64,000 nucleotides of DNA from Odoribacter sp. AF15-53 (GCF_003479425.1 NZ_QUHC01000011.1:62001-126000), one strand, 5' to 3'. Counted from the stretch's first letter, positions 18,806 to 27,641 are shown. The notes: generated from the letters alone by a model not told the origin. Numbers and translations: made by a program.

Positions 18806-19444
18806 ATACCCTATAAATTTATTCTAATAGTCTAAAGCCAACACTCCCCAATATACCAATTTTACGACAAAGATAATGAATTAAAGAAAGTCCCCATATT
18901 TTTCTCGATCATCCGTTAGGGCAAACACGTCAAAACTCGTGATGCATTTAACCTGACATGAATACCCCTTTTCAAGGAAAACACTTGAGATAAACTACAT
19001 TTTTAAGCGACCATTGCCTCACGTCTAGGCCACCTCTAGGCGACTTGACCGCCATTTAGCCGCCACTTAACCGCCACCTAACCGCCATTTTAGTAGGAAA
19101 TAAGCTTTTTTAACGCTTACAAAAAGTTGGTATTCCGGATCATAAAAGAAATCGCTAACAGGCTATTCCAATACCACGGGACGGTTTATCCCTTGTTTAT
19201 CATCTTCCGTCCCCCTGTGAAATACATTTTTTACATTTTATCGCTATAAATCATTCAAGGCAAACGTATCAAAACGCTCCACTCTTCCGGGGATATATTC
19301 CTTCGGGACATTCTCGATCGTCAAGAACGGGAAATAGCAACCACATCCACACTCATCAGCATGAAAGGCGTCGGGAGTCAACCGCAGGCACACTTGAATA
19401 AATGTACAACCAATATAACGCAATCCCAAATAAAACAAGGCGGT
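18806..19444. other. Long intergenic region with a tandem repeat and a possible gene remnant
   Basis: About 640 bp without a confident gene. It holds six 11-bp tandem units (19025-19090) and a 64-codon minus-strand frame (19244-19438). That frame's C-terminal half (including YFPFLTIENVPKEYIPGR) looks protein-like but matches nothing I recognise. It could be the remnant of a gene downstream of the AraC regulator. The rest shows no clear signals. Confidence 0.5.
19025..19090. repeat. Six tandem 11-bp repeats
   Basis: Units read CTAGGCCACCT, CTAGGCGACTT, GACCGCCATTT, AGCCGCCACTT, AACCGCCACCT and AACCGCCATTT. The period is 11 bp, about one helical turn, and not a multiple of three, so coding is unlikely. 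The shared core is approximately CCGCCAYYT. The repeat lies in the gap between two minus-strand genes, about 280 bp beyond the start of the glycosylase gene. Confidence 0.85.
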
Positions 19445-20344
19445 CTAACTTAATGCCGCCCTGTATTCGTTAGGGGAACAACCGACTACTTTTTTAAACA
19501 GTCGACTGAGGTGATGAGGGTATTTGAATCCCAGCTCGTAAGCAATTTCACTCACCGATTTATCTTGATCGGCAAAACGTTCTTTCACCCGGTTAATAAC
19601 CGTCAACTGGATATATTCCTGCGCTGATTTCCCGGCCTCCTTTTTTATCAGATCACCGAAATAATTGGCAGACAAATGAAGTTTATCCGCGCAATAGGCA
19701 ACAGAAGGCAAGCCATAGGTCAGCGGGGCCTCCGAATCAAAATAATTGACCAACAAATCTTCAAAGCGAGAAAGAATATCCTTATTGACATCCTTGCGGG
19801 TGACAAATTGACGATCGTAAAAACGCACGCAATGATTCAGGAACACCTCGATATTAGCGGTAATAATCGCACGACTGTGTTTATCAATCGCGTGTTCCAG
19901 TTCCTCCCGGATTCCCAGAAAACAATTGATGACGATCTCCCTCTCCCGGTCGGACATGTGGAGCGCCTCGTTTGCCTCGTAAGAAAAAAACGTGTACTCT
20001 TTCATTTTTCGCCCTAGCGAAGTTCCAAGTAACAAATCAGGATGAAAAAGTAACGCCCACCCTTTTCCCTGCACACGGGTTCCGTCGTCATCAATTCCCG
20101 CTATTTGGCCCGGACCGATGAAAACCAATGTACCTTCCTGATAATCGTAAGTTTTACGCCCATACCGTAAATCCCCGCACTTGACATCTTTCAGGAAAAC
20201 GGTATAAAAACCGGCATTCCGACGTGCATGTCTTACCGGGGGCACTTCAGAAAAGTTGAGCACGCTCACGAGCGGATTCAAAGTCTCCACTCCCAAGAAT
20301 TCATGGTAATCATGAATCGAATCCATTTTCAATATTTCACCCAT
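19445..20344 (-). CDS. AraC-family transcriptional regulator (paralogue 1)
   Basis: The start at MGEILKMDSIHD gives 299 residues and aligns with the start of the paralogue at 22284. The more distal ATG at 20386 lies upstream of the likely promoter. The N-terminal ligand domain (about 20-180) leads to a C-terminal double helix-turn-helix with VSEIAYELGFKYPHHLSRLFKK and GCSPNEYRAAL. It is divergent from the aldo/keto reductase, which it probably controls. The 160-bp gap contains two copies of TTTGATAC 30 bp apart, a spacing suited to an AraC-type operator. The inducer is unknown. Confidence 0.87.
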   Translation of the reverse strand: MGEILKMDSIHDYHEFLGVETLNPLVSVLNFSEVPPVRHARRNAGFYTVFLKDVKCGDLRYGRKTYDYQEGTLVFIGPGQIAGIDDDGTRVQGKGWALLFHPDLLLGTSLGRKMKEYTFFSYEANEALHMSDREREIVINCFLGIREELEHAIDKHSRAIITANIEVFLNHCVRFYDRQFVTRKDVNKDILSRFEDLLVNYFDSEAPLTYGLPSVAYCADKLHLSANYFGDLIKKEAGKSAQEYIQLTVINRVKERFADQDKSVSEIAYELGFKYPHHLSRLFKKVVGCSPNEYRAALS

Positions 20345-20360
20345 ACGTTTAATAATTTTG

Positions 20361-20398
20361 TTTGATACAAATTTAATGATTCTCATTCAATTTGATAC
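20361..20398. promoter_or_regulatory. Direct repeat and -7 box in the araC-aldo/keto reductase divergent region
   Basis: TTTGATAC occurs at 20361-20368 and 20391-20398. Between them CAAATTTA (20368-20375), read on the minus strand, is TAAATTTG, a TAnnTTTG box suited to the araC gene. A further candidate, TAATTTTG, at 20473-20480 on the plus strand lies before the reductase. Overlap of repeats and promoter suggests autoregulation; this is inference. Confidence 0.5.
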
Positions 20399-20505
20399 TA
20401 CATGTACTCGAAATCAGTAATATTGGTATACATATCTGTAATCCGTCTAGTTCCTATTCAGCATTCAGTTCGTAATTTTGTCATACACAAAAAAAAGAAT
20501 AACGC

Positions 20506-21357
20506 ATGGAAAAAGTAGTATTAAATAATGGAGTGGAAATACCGGTTCTGGGATTCGGCGTTTACCAAGTGAGTGACGCCGAAGAATGCGAGCGCAGTAC
20601 ATTTGAGGCTCTCCAAGCAGGTTATCGTTTGATTGATACGGCTGCCGCTTACATGAACGAAGAGGCTGTCGGGCGAGCTATAAAACGTAGCGGTATTCCC
20701 CGGGAAGAGTTATTTATCACAACGAAACTATGGGTACAGGATGCCGGTTACGAGAAGGCAAAAGTAGCTTTCCAGAAATCACTCGATCATTTGGGACTGG
20801 ATTACCTGGATTTATACCTGATCCATCAACCTTTCGGCGATTACTACGGGGCATGGAGAGCCATGGAAGAGTTGTACGCCGCGGGAAAGATTCGTACAAT
20901 CGGGGTTTCGAATTTCTTCCCGGATCGACTGGTAGACTTGATTCTTCACAACAAAATTGTTCCGGCCGTGAATCAAATCGAAACGCATGTTTTCTTCCAG
21001 CGAAATGAAGACCAAGCCTTGATGAAAGCACACGGGGTACAAATCGAGTCGTGGGGGCCGTTTGCAGAGGGACGTAATGATATGTTTCACAATGAAATTT
21101 TGACTTCTATCGCCCGAAAATACAACAAATCCGTGGCGCAGGTTGTACTCCGCTGGTTAACGCAAAGAGGCGTGGTGGCTATCCCGAAATCCGTACACCG
21201 GGAACGAATCGTCGAGAATTTCCAGATTTTCGACTTCCAACTGGACGATAACGACATGCAACAGATCGCGTCTCTCGACATGAAGAAAAGTTTATTCCTC
21301 GATCACCACGACCCGGAAATCGTGAAATGGCTGGGGACTGTAAAATTTGAGAGTTAA
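20506..21357 (+). CDS. Aldo/keto reductase
   Basis: This 283-residue TIM-barrel NADPH-dependent reductase has the family signatures: GFGVYQV at the N terminus, the catalytic aspartate and tyrosine in [14 protein letters not shown], the lysine in TTKLWV, the histidine in YLIHQPFG, and the cofactor motif [14 protein letters not shown]. It resembles the 2,5-diketo-D-gluconate/methylglyoxal reductase branch. It is followed 27 bp later by a flavodoxin and flanked by two related AraC regulators, suggesting an inducible carbonyl- or redox-stress module. The substrate cannot be deduced. Confidence 0.92.
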   Translation: MEKVVLNNGVEIPVLGFGVYQVSDAEECERSTFEALQAGYRLIDTAAAYMNEEAVGRAIKRSGIPREELFITTKLWVQDAGYEKAKVAFQKSLDHLGLDYLDLYLIHQPFGDYYGAWRAMEELYAAGKIRTIGVSNFFPDRLVDLILHNKIVPAVNQIETHVFFQRNEDQALMKAHGVQIESWGPFAEGRNDMFHNEILTSIARKYNKSVAQVVLRWLTQRGVVAIPKSVHRERIVENFQIFDFQLDDNDMQQIASLDMKKSLFLDHHDPEIVKWLGTVKFES

Positions 21358-21384
21358 GACAACACGAATTCATTACCATTCAAT

Positions 21385-21960
21385 ATGTATATAAATATGA
21401 TCGCAAAATACCTTTTAATAATCGCAACAATCATGGGAACATTCAACATGGAGACAAAAGCACAGAAAAATACTTCCGGCAAAAAAGTATTAATCGCTTA
21501 CTTTTCCCGTAGCGGGAACACGAAAGCTGTCGCTAATCATATCAAGAATCTGACAGGCGGAGATCTGTTCGAAATCGAGGTAGCCAAACCTTACCCGGCA
21601 GAATATCACGCTTGCACGGAAGTTGCCAAAAAAGAAAAAGAGGCAAACGCCCGACCGGAGTTGAAAACGAAAGTGAAGAACATGGAGGAATACGATATCA
21701 TATTCATAGGGTATCCGAACTGGTGGGGAACGATGCCCATGCCTATCCTGACATTCCTGGAGAGTTACAAGCTGGACGGAAAAATCGTTATCCCCTTCTG
21801 TACTCACGGGGGCGGAGGCGAGCAGAATTGCTTCAAGGATTTCGTGAAAAACACGAATAAAGCCGTGAACAAAAAAGGATTTCTCGTTAGCGGCGGAATG
21901 GCAGAATCAGCCCGCCCGCAAGTGGAGAAGTGGTTACGAGAGATTGACGTGATAAAATAA
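21385..21960 (+). CDS. Flavodoxin with N-terminal signal sequence
   Basis: The 191 residues begin with a hydrophobic stretch (MIAKYLLIIATIMGTF) and a likely cleavage site after TKAQ. A flavodoxin fold follows with the FMN phosphate loop YFSRSGNTKAVA, the flavin-stacking region GYPNWWGTMP, and PFCTHGGGGEQNC. An exported flavodoxin is unusual because the family is mostly cytoplasmic, but similar signal-bearing forms occur in Bacteroidota. It probably acts as a periplasmic or membrane-attached FMN electron carrier or quinone-like reductase, co-expressed with the aldo/keto reductase upstream. An internal start would remove the signal, but no good internal ATG precedes the fold except Met16 and Met21. 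Confidence 0.85.
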   Translation: MYINMIAKYLLIIATIMGTFNMETKAQKNTSGKKVLIAYFSRSGNTKAVANHIKNLTGGDLFEIEVAKPYPAEYHACTEVAKKEKEANARPELKTKVKNMEEYDIIFIGYPNWWGTMPMPILTFLESYKLDGKIVIPFCTHGGGGEQNCFKDFVKNTNKAVNKKGFLVSGGMAESARPQVEKWLREIDVIK

Positions 21961-21992
21961 ACATACATTTTATCTAGGAGTGGTTGTTTCAA

Positions 21993-22240
21993 ATCCACGT
22001 TCAGACTCCCTCCCTCTCCGGATACACCCTCTATAAACGAGGGCTCCGAAAAAGTCCTTTCCAAAGGAAACAACTACCTCCTCCAGCTCCCCCTTACACA
22101 GGGGGAGAGCTGATTACCAAGCAGCTTCCCCTCCTGTGTAAGGAGGGAACAGGGGTGGTAGTTCAAGATTATGGGACTTTTTCAGCGGCCTCGTTTATAG
22201 AGGAGGTGGCGGAGGAGTTTATGAAAGAGAATTGAACTTT
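21993..22240. repeat. Nested palindromic element (copy 2, with a second palindrome inside)
   Basis: The outer arms (about 21995-22041 and 22189-22238) share the inner word CTCTATAAACGAGG with its complement and are related to the element at 113-271. Inside them lie GAAAAAGTCC (about 22048-22057) and GGGACTTTTTC. Further in is an independent palindrome with arms around CTCCCCCTTACACAGG (about 22071-22111) and CCTGTGTAAGGAGGG (about 22120-22163). The whole could fold into one long hairpin. It looks like one repeat family inserted into another. It fills the gap between the flavodoxin and the second araC gene. Confidence 0.72.
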
Positions 22241-22283
22241 TGGCTCCCTCTCCCTCAAATTATAAAACAACATCTTAATCCCT

Positions 22284-23210
22284 ATGCCAGATAACGTGCT
22301 AAATATCGAAACGTTGCATCAATATAACACATTGATCGGACAAAGGACATTACATCCTTTAGTCAGCATCGTGGACACGTTCGAGGCAAAGCAATTCAAG
22401 AATTTATCTATCCGGGGTAATTTTTATGCCCTGCTTTTCAAACAAGTCCGGTGCGGGAATACCCGATTCGGACGTAAATGCCATGATTTTCAAACCGGAA
22501 CTCTCGTGTTCAAGTCGCCCGGCGAAGTGGTTGAACTAAATAAAAAAACTATTTTCGGACAAAATCACATACTGGGAATCTTGTTCCACCCGATAGTGTT
22601 AAACGAAGCTCCTCTTATTCACAAAAAATCGGACTACTCATTCTTTTCTTACAGGGAAAACGAATCCCTCCATCTATCCGAACAGGAAAAACAAATTATC
22701 CTGAACTGTACCAACAATCTACAAAAAGAACTGTCACGGGATATTGACAAATTCAGCTTAAGATTAATAGCCGTGCATCTTGAACTACTCATGGATTACT
22801 GCCTACGCTTTTACGAACGGCAATTTATCACCCGCACGAATATAAATCAGGATATCCTCGCCCATTTTAACCGATGTTTAGAGAAATATTTCCAAAGTGA
22901 ACGCCCCGAAAAGACAGAATTACGAGCCATCGAGTTCGCCCGGGAAGAAATTCCCCAATCACTCGCCTACTTAAATGATCTGATCAGAAGCGAGTCCGGC
23001 AAAACACTACGGGAATACACTCGTTTTAAGCGAATTGAGATGACGAAAGAACTGATCCGGACTTCCGATAAAACCCTCCCGGAAATCGCAACCGGACTAG
23101 GATTCACGGATTCACGCACGCTATTCTGTTTATTCAAAAAAATCGTCGGTTCTACCCCTGAGGAATACAAAAAGAAATGGGGATACCCCTCCAACGAACT
23201 CCCGTCATAA
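22284..23210 (+). CDS. AraC-family transcriptional regulator (paralogue 2)
   Basis: At 308 residues it is clearly related to the regulator at 19445-20344. Shared patterns include LHPLVSIVD, the CGNTRFGRK region, YSFFSYRENESLHLS and FYERQFITR. The C-terminal helix-turn-helix pair includes LPEIATGLGFTDSRTLFCLFKK and GSTPEEYKK. It lies on the plus strand after the flavodoxin and before the lysine cluster, 255 bp from atoD. It might regulate the aldo/keto reductase pair together with its paralogue or, less likely, the lysine operon. Nothing in the sequence settles this. Confidence 0.87.
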   Translation: MPDNVLNIETLHQYNTLIGQRTLHPLVSIVDTFEAKQFKNLSIRGNFYALLFKQVRCGNTRFGRKCHDFQTGTLVFKSPGEVVELNKKTIFGQNHILGILFHPIVLNEAPLIHKKSDYSFFSYRENESLHLSEQEKQIILNCTNNLQKELSRDIDKFSLRLIAVHLELLMDYCLRFYERQFITRTNINQDILAHFNRCLEKYFQSERPEKTELRAIEFAREEIPQSLAYLNDLIRSESGKTLREYTRFKRIEMTKELIRTSDKTLPEIATGLGFTDSRTLFCLFKKIVGSTPEEYKKKWGYPSNELPS

Positions 23211-23409
23211 ATTCAAAACAGAGAAAATCAACCACATACAAAATATTTTCCACGGGAAGTATTGATTTCTATCTTAAAATATTCTAATTTAATAGCGAAA
23301 ATCTTACGGCGATAACGGGTATTTATTTTCAACTACGTAAAATGATTCTCAATAAAGAATTTTTTCCGTTTTTGTGTTGAAAATATTTCATTTATTGCCC
23401 GGAATGATA

Positions 23410-23417
23410 TAAATTTG
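23410..23417 (+). promoter_or_regulatory. Candidate -7 box for the lysine-butyrate cluster
   Basis: TAAATTTG matches TAnnTTTG and lies about 50 bp before atoD. No convincing TTTG is found 19 bp upstream, which could mean a regulated promoter or a false match. Confidence 0.42.
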
Positions 23418-23464
23418 ACAAATCAATGCGAATGTGTTAAATATTTAACTGAAACAATATAAAA

Positions 23465-24118
23465 ATGCTTCCTATGAGTAAATTTATTTCTATCGAAGAG
23501 GCTGTATCAAAAGTAAAAGATGGCATGACCATCATGGTAGGCGGATTCCTCGCAAACGGAACCCCTAACAAAATCGTTGATGCGTTAGCAAAATCAGGCG
23601 TGAAAAACCTGACGTTGATCTGTAATGACACGGCTTACCCGGACAAAGGAGTCGGTCAATTGATTGCCAACAAACAAGTAAAAAAACTTTTCGTGTCACA
23701 CATCGGGACAAACCCGCACACGAGCGAACAAATGAATAGCGGAGAACTGGAAATCGAATTCTGCCCGCAAGGTTCATTGGCCGAACGCGTACGTGCAGGC
23801 GGTTGCGGTCTGGGAGGAATCCTAACTCAAACCGGAATGGGTACCATCGTGGCTGAAGGGAAACAGATCGTCAACGTGGATGGCAAAGACTACTTGTTGG
23901 AAAAACCGTTGAGAGCCGATATCGCATTGGTTGGTGCCAGCCTTGGAGACAAAGCCGGAAATCTGGTTTACCGGGGAACATCTCAAAATTTCAACCCGTT
24001 AATGGCTTCTGCCGCCGACTTGGTAATTGCAGAGATTAACGAACTGGTTGAAATCGGTGAAATCGCCGCAGAGAACGTGAAGACCCCCTCAATCATGGTG
24101 GACTTCATCGTGAAATGA
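23465..24118 (+). CDS. atoD: Acetoacetate:butyrate CoA-transferase, alpha subunit
   Basis: The 217 residues match the alpha subunit of family I CoA transferases, with VGGFLANGTPN binding CoA and the conserved region CPQGSLAERVRAGGCGLGG. Translation may begin at 23465 or at the second ATG (23474, MSKFIS). With the beta subunit at 34238 it moves CoA from butyryl-CoA to acetoacetate, linking lysine cleavage to butyrate release. Alpha and beta genes are normally adjacent; here 10 kb of pathway genes lie between them. It is the first gene of the long plus-strand cluster. Confidence 0.9.
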   Translation: MLPMSKFISIEEAVSKVKDGMTIMVGGFLANGTPNKIVDALAKSGVKNLTLICNDTAYPDKGVGQLIANKQVKKLFVSHIGTNPHTSEQMNSGELEIEFCPQGSLAERVRAGGCGLGGILTQTGMGTIVAEGKQIVNVDGKDYLLEKPLRADIALVGASLGDKAGNLVYRGTSQNFNPLMASAADLVIAEINELVEIGEIAAENVKTPSIMVDFIVK

Positions 24119-24195
24119 TCTACGATTGACGATTTATGATTTTCTAATCAAAAATCATTACATCACCCAATTAATAAAATTCAAAATTCAAGGAA

Positions 24196-24582
24196 ATGGA
24201 AAAATCAATGATAAGATTAAGAATGAGTGCAAAAGACGCTCATTATGGTGGTAACTTAGTTGACGGCGCACACATGGTACATTTGTTCGGGGATGTGGCC
24301 ACGGAATTATTAATCATGCATGACGGTGACGAAGGGCTGTTTGTTGCTTATGACAACGTGGAATTCTTGGCTCCTGTTTATGCCGGAGATTATATCGAAG
24401 CTACCGGGGAGATCGTGAAAGTAGGAAACACCTCCCGCAAAATGGTTTTCGAGGCGAAGAAAGTTGTCGCTGCAAGACCTGACATTTCGGCTTCGGCAGC
24501 GGATGTACTAGAAGAACCGATCGTAGTTTGCCGTGCAAGCGGAACCTGCGTGGTGAAAAAAGAAGACCAGAGAAAGAAATAA
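24196..24582 (+). CDS. kal: 3-aminobutyryl-CoA ammonia-lyase
   Basis: This 128-residue hotdog-fold protein matches Kal of lysine fermenters, with [16 protein letters not shown] and [17 protein letters not shown]. It removes ammonia from L-3-aminobutyryl-CoA to give crotonyl-CoA, which Bcd-EtfAB reduces to butyryl-CoA. It lies 14 bp before kce, the preceding step, and the order fits clustered transcription. A general thioesterase-like hotdog would be the alternative by fold alone, but the context makes Kal nearly certain. Confidence 0.93.
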   Translation: MEKSMIRLRMSAKDAHYGGNLVDGAHMVHLFGDVATELLIMHDGDEGLFVAYDNVEFLAPVYAGDYIEATGEIVKVGNTSRKMVFEAKKVVAARPDISASAADVLEEPIVVCRASGTCVVKKEDQRKK

Positions 24583-24596
24583 TCTAAATTATTATT

Positions 24597-25424
24597 ATGG
24601 AGAAATTAATTATCACAGCAGCCATTTGCGGGGCAGAAGTTACCAAAGAACAAAACCCTGCCGTTCCTTATACAGTAGAAGAGATCGTGAGAGAAGCGAA
24701 ATCCGCTGTAGACGCAGGCGCAGCTATTGTTCACCTTCATGTTCGTGAAGATGACGGTACCCCGACCCAAAGCAAAGCACGCTTCAAAGAGTGTATCGAC
24801 GCTATTTATAAGGTATGCCCGGACGTTATTTTGATCCCCTCTACCGGAGGAGCCGTGGGAATGACCGCTGAAGAACGTCTTCAACCGACAGAACTTTTCC
24901 CCGAAATGGCAACTCTGGATTGTGGTACCTGTAACTTCGGAGACGAGGTTTTCGAGAACACCATGCCGATGATGAGAGATTTCGGCAAGAGAATGCTCGA
25001 AAACAACATCAAACCGGAATACGAATGTTTTGAAATGGGACATCTTGACACCGTATTGACCATGGCTAAAAAAGGTCAGGTTCCCGGAGCCCCGATGCAA
25101 TTCAACTTCGTTCTCGGCGTTCCCGGATGTACCCCAGCCACGGTACCGAATCTTTGCTGGCTTGTAAACGCAATCCCCGCAGGTTCTACGTGGACGGCAA
25201 CCGGAATCGGTCGTCATGCCTTCACTCTTGCAGCTCCCGCTATCGCAATGGGAGGTAACGTTAGAGTAGGCTTTGAAGATAATCTTTACTTGGAAAGAGG
25301 TGTACTGGCTAAATCCAATGGCGAATTAGTAGCAAAAGTAGTTCGTATCGCCAAAGAATTAGGGCGTCCGATCGCTACCTCCGCAGAGGCAAGAGAAATT
25401 TTAGGATTAAAACCGTTAAAATAA
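24597..25424 (+). CDS. kce: 3-keto-5-aminohexanoate cleavage enzyme
   Basis: The 275-residue protein belongs to the beta-keto acid cleavage family (DUF849). The zinc ligands appear in IVHLHVRE near residues 45-50, and the substrate loop is around PSTGGAVGMTAEER. It condenses 3-keto-5-aminohexanoate with acetyl-CoA to give 3-aminobutyryl-CoA and acetoacetate. It lies between kal and kdd, which use its product and supply its substrate. Length and motifs are normal. Confidence 0.95.
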   Translation: MEKLIITAAICGAEVTKEQNPAVPYTVEEIVREAKSAVDAGAAIVHLHVREDDGTPTQSKARFKECIDAIYKVCPDVILIPSTGGAVGMTAEERLQPTELFPEMATLDCGTCNFGDEVFENTMPMMRDFGKRMLENNIKPEYECFEMGHLDTVLTMAKKGQVPGAPMQFNFVLGVPGCTPATVPNLCWLVNAIPAGSTWTATGIGRHAFTLAAPAIAMGGNVRVGFEDNLYLERGVLAKSNGELVAKVVRIAKELGRPIATSAEAREILGLKPLK

Positions 25425-25456
25425 TTGATTTATAAATTTTCAAATTTAATTATACT

Positions 25457-26500
25457 ATGCAAAAGAAAGGAAATAAATACGGCACCCACCGTGTAATCGA
25501 ACCCAAGGGAGTGTTACCCCAACCCGCCAACAAGATTGATAACAACATGGACGAGATCTACGACAACGAAATCCTGATCGACGTTCAGACTTTAAATATC
25601 GACTCGGCTAGTTTCACCCAGATCGAACAACAAGCTGGTGGCGATAAAGCAAAAATCGCCGAGATCATGCTGGAAATTGTTGCAAAACAAGGAAAACATC
25701 GTAACCCGGTAACCGGATCAGGCGGTATGTTGTTAGGTACGGTTGAAAAAATCGGTGATGCATTGAAAGGTAAAATTGATTTGAAAGAAGGTGATAAGAT
25801 CGCAACTTTGGTTTCTCTTTCTTTGACTCCTCTTCGTATTGACAAGATCAAAGATATTCGCCCGGACATCGACCAAGTAGACATCGACGGTAAGGCTATC
25901 CTTTTCGAAAGCGGAATCTACGCTAAGATCCCGGCTGACCTTCCTGAAAACTTAGCATTGTCTGCATTAGACGTGGCCGGAGCTCCCGCTCAAACTGCTA
26001 AATTGGTTAAACCCGGTGACACCGTGTTAATCATCGGTGCTGGAGGTAAATCAGGTATGTTGTGCTGCTACGAGGCCAAAAAACGTGCAGGCGTTACCGG
26101 TAAAGTAATCGGCTTATGCCACAGCCAGAAGAGTACCGAACGTTTACAGAAACTTGGTTTCTGTGACTATGTATTCTCTGCCGATGCAACTCAACCTGTT
26201 CCGGTAATGGAGAAAATCGAGGAATTGACCAATGGCGAAATGTGTGACGTTACGATCAACAACGTAAATATCACTGATACTGAAATGACTTCTATCCTTT
26301 GCACGAAGAACACGGGTATCGTTTACTTCTTCTCTATGGCAACCAGCTTCACGAAAGCAGCCCTTGGAGCAGAAGGTGTTGGTAGCGACGTGACCATGAT
26401 CGTTGGTAACGGTTACACGAAAGGACATGCAGAGATCACGCTTCAAGAACTGAGAGAAAGCGAGGCTTTGAGAAAGATCTTTACTGAACTTTACGCTTAA
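25457..26500 (+). CDS. kdd: L-erythro-3,5-diaminohexanoate dehydrogenase, copy 1
   Basis: The 347 residues match Kdd from the conserved start (YGTHRVIEPKGVLPQPA) to the end. The nucleotide-binding loop is LIIGAGGKSGMLCCYEAK. The enzyme oxidises 3,5-diaminohexanoate to 3-keto-5-aminohexanoate with release of ammonia. At the end of the second Rossmann strand it has KVIGLCHSQKS, without the acidic residue that usually selects NAD. Its tandem paralogue has an acidic residue there. The two may therefore differ in cofactor; this is inference from one motif. Confidence 0.94.
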   Translation: MQKKGNKYGTHRVIEPKGVLPQPANKIDNNMDEIYDNEILIDVQTLNIDSASFTQIEQQAGGDKAKIAEIMLEIVAKQGKHRNPVTGSGGMLLGTVEKIGDALKGKIDLKEGDKIATLVSLSLTPLRIDKIKDIRPDIDQVDIDGKAILFESGIYAKIPADLPENLALSALDVAGAPAQTAKLVKPGDTVLIIGAGGKSGMLCCYEAKKRAGVTGKVIGLCHSQKSTERLQKLGFCDYVFSADATQPVPVMEKIEELTNGEMCDVTINNVNITDTEMTSILCTKNTGIVYFFSMATSFTKAALGAEGVGSDVTMIVGNGYTKGHAEITLQELRESEALRKIFTELYA

Positions 26501-26507
26501 TTAATTA

Positions 26508-26597
26508 CATGATTCTGTGATTTCCGATTCCGAGATTACAATTCTCTGACCGGAGATCACGGAATCATCTAATCATAGAATCATTTAATCACAAAAT
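26508..26597. repeat. Intercistronic inverted repeat between the two kdd genes
   Basis: GATTCTGTGATTTCC near the left end and GGAGATCACGGAATCA on the right form an imperfect hairpin built from the words GATTC and GTGATT. A similar hairpin lies at 29033-29096 after kamA and another related stretch at 42262-42300. It could modulate mRNA stability within the operon. Confidence 0.65.
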
Positions 26598-26603
26598 TAA
26601 TAA

Positions 26604-27641
26604 ATGGACAAGGGTTGTAGATACGGAACACACAGGGTAATTACTCCGGAAGGCACACTTCCTCAACCGGCATTAAAGCTGGATAACACGATGAGCATTT
26701 ATGACAACGAATTGTTGATAGATGTGCAAACATTAAACATTGATTCGGCCAGTTACACGCAGATAAAAAGCGCTTGCAACGGGGACGCGGACAAAATGAA
26801 AGAAATGATTCTTTCTATCGTGGCAGAAAGAGGTAAAATGCAAAATCCTGTTACCGGATCGGGTGGTATGCTTATCGGAACGGTAAAAGAGATCGGGCCT
26901 AATTTCCCGGACAAATCACTGAAAATCGGAGACAAAATTGCCACGCTGGTTTCCTTATCCCTGACTCCATTAAAAATAAACAAGATCAAACATCTTGATC
27001 CGGCATCGGATCAGGTTGACGTGGATGCACAAGCGATCCTATTTGAAAGCGGTTTATACGCCGTGCTACCGAATGATATTCCGGAAAAACTGGCATTAGC
27101 CGTGTTGGACGTGGCAGGAGCCCCGGCTCAAGTAGCCCGTCTGGTAAAAGAAGGAGATACGATATGTATCATCGGAGGGGGTGGAAAGTCTGGAGTACTT
27201 TGTTGCTACCAGGCCATGAAAAACGTCGGACCTTACGGAAAGGTCATCGTGGTGGAATACTCGGAAGAGAACGCCCGAAGAATTAAAGATATGAATCTCG
27301 CCACTCACGTTATTGTTGCCGATGCGACAAAAGTGATGGACGTGTATAAAAAAGTGACCGCGATTGCAGGGGAAAGAGGTTGTGAGGTAACGATTAACAA
27401 TGTAAATGTTCCCTCAACAGAAATGACCTCGATTCTCGTCACAAAAGGACAAGGATGCGTTTATTTCTTCTCCATGGCGACCAGCTTCACGAAAGCGGCA
27501 CTGGGAGCTGAAGGAGTAGGAAAAGATATAAATTTAATCGTAGGAAACGGATATGCCAAAGGACACGCCGAACTGACACTGAGTATCATTCGGGAGTCGG
27601 TGGAAATCCGGGAACTATTTAATAGACTGTACGTTAAATAA
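26604..27641 (+). CDS. L-erythro-3,5-diaminohexanoate dehydrogenase paralogue, copy 2
   Basis: The 345 residues are strongly similar to the preceding kdd over the whole length, with the same start pattern (YGTHRVITPEGTLPQPA), CVYFFSMATSFTKAALGAEG, and a loop IIGGGGKSGVLCCYQAM. It differs at the second Rossmann strand, KVIVVEYSEEN, where a glutamate should favour NAD. Tandem kdd genes are not part of the usual lysine cluster. It may widen cofactor use, act on another diamino acid, or be a backup. It shows no broken motifs. Confidence 0.9.
   Translation: MDKGCRYGTHRVITPEGTLPQPALKLDNTMSIYDNELLIDVQTLNIDSASYTQIKSACNGDADKMKEMILSIVAERGKMQNPVTGSGGMLIGTVKEIGPNFPDKSLKIGDKIATLVSLSLTPLKINKIKHLDPASDQVDVDAQAILFESGLYAVLPNDIPEKLALAVLDVAGAPAQVARLVKEGDTICIIGGGGKSGVLCCYQAMKNVGPYGKVIVVEYSEENARRIKDMNLATHVIVADATKVMDVYKKVTAIAGERGCEVTINNVNVPSTEMTSILVTKGQGCVYFFSMATSFTKAALGAEGVGKDINLIVGNGYAKGHAELTLSIIRESVEIRELFNRLYVK

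Noticed and set aside
19025..19090. Tandem repeat considered as a CRISPR array
   Set aside because: Units of 11 bp follow each other directly without unique spacers.
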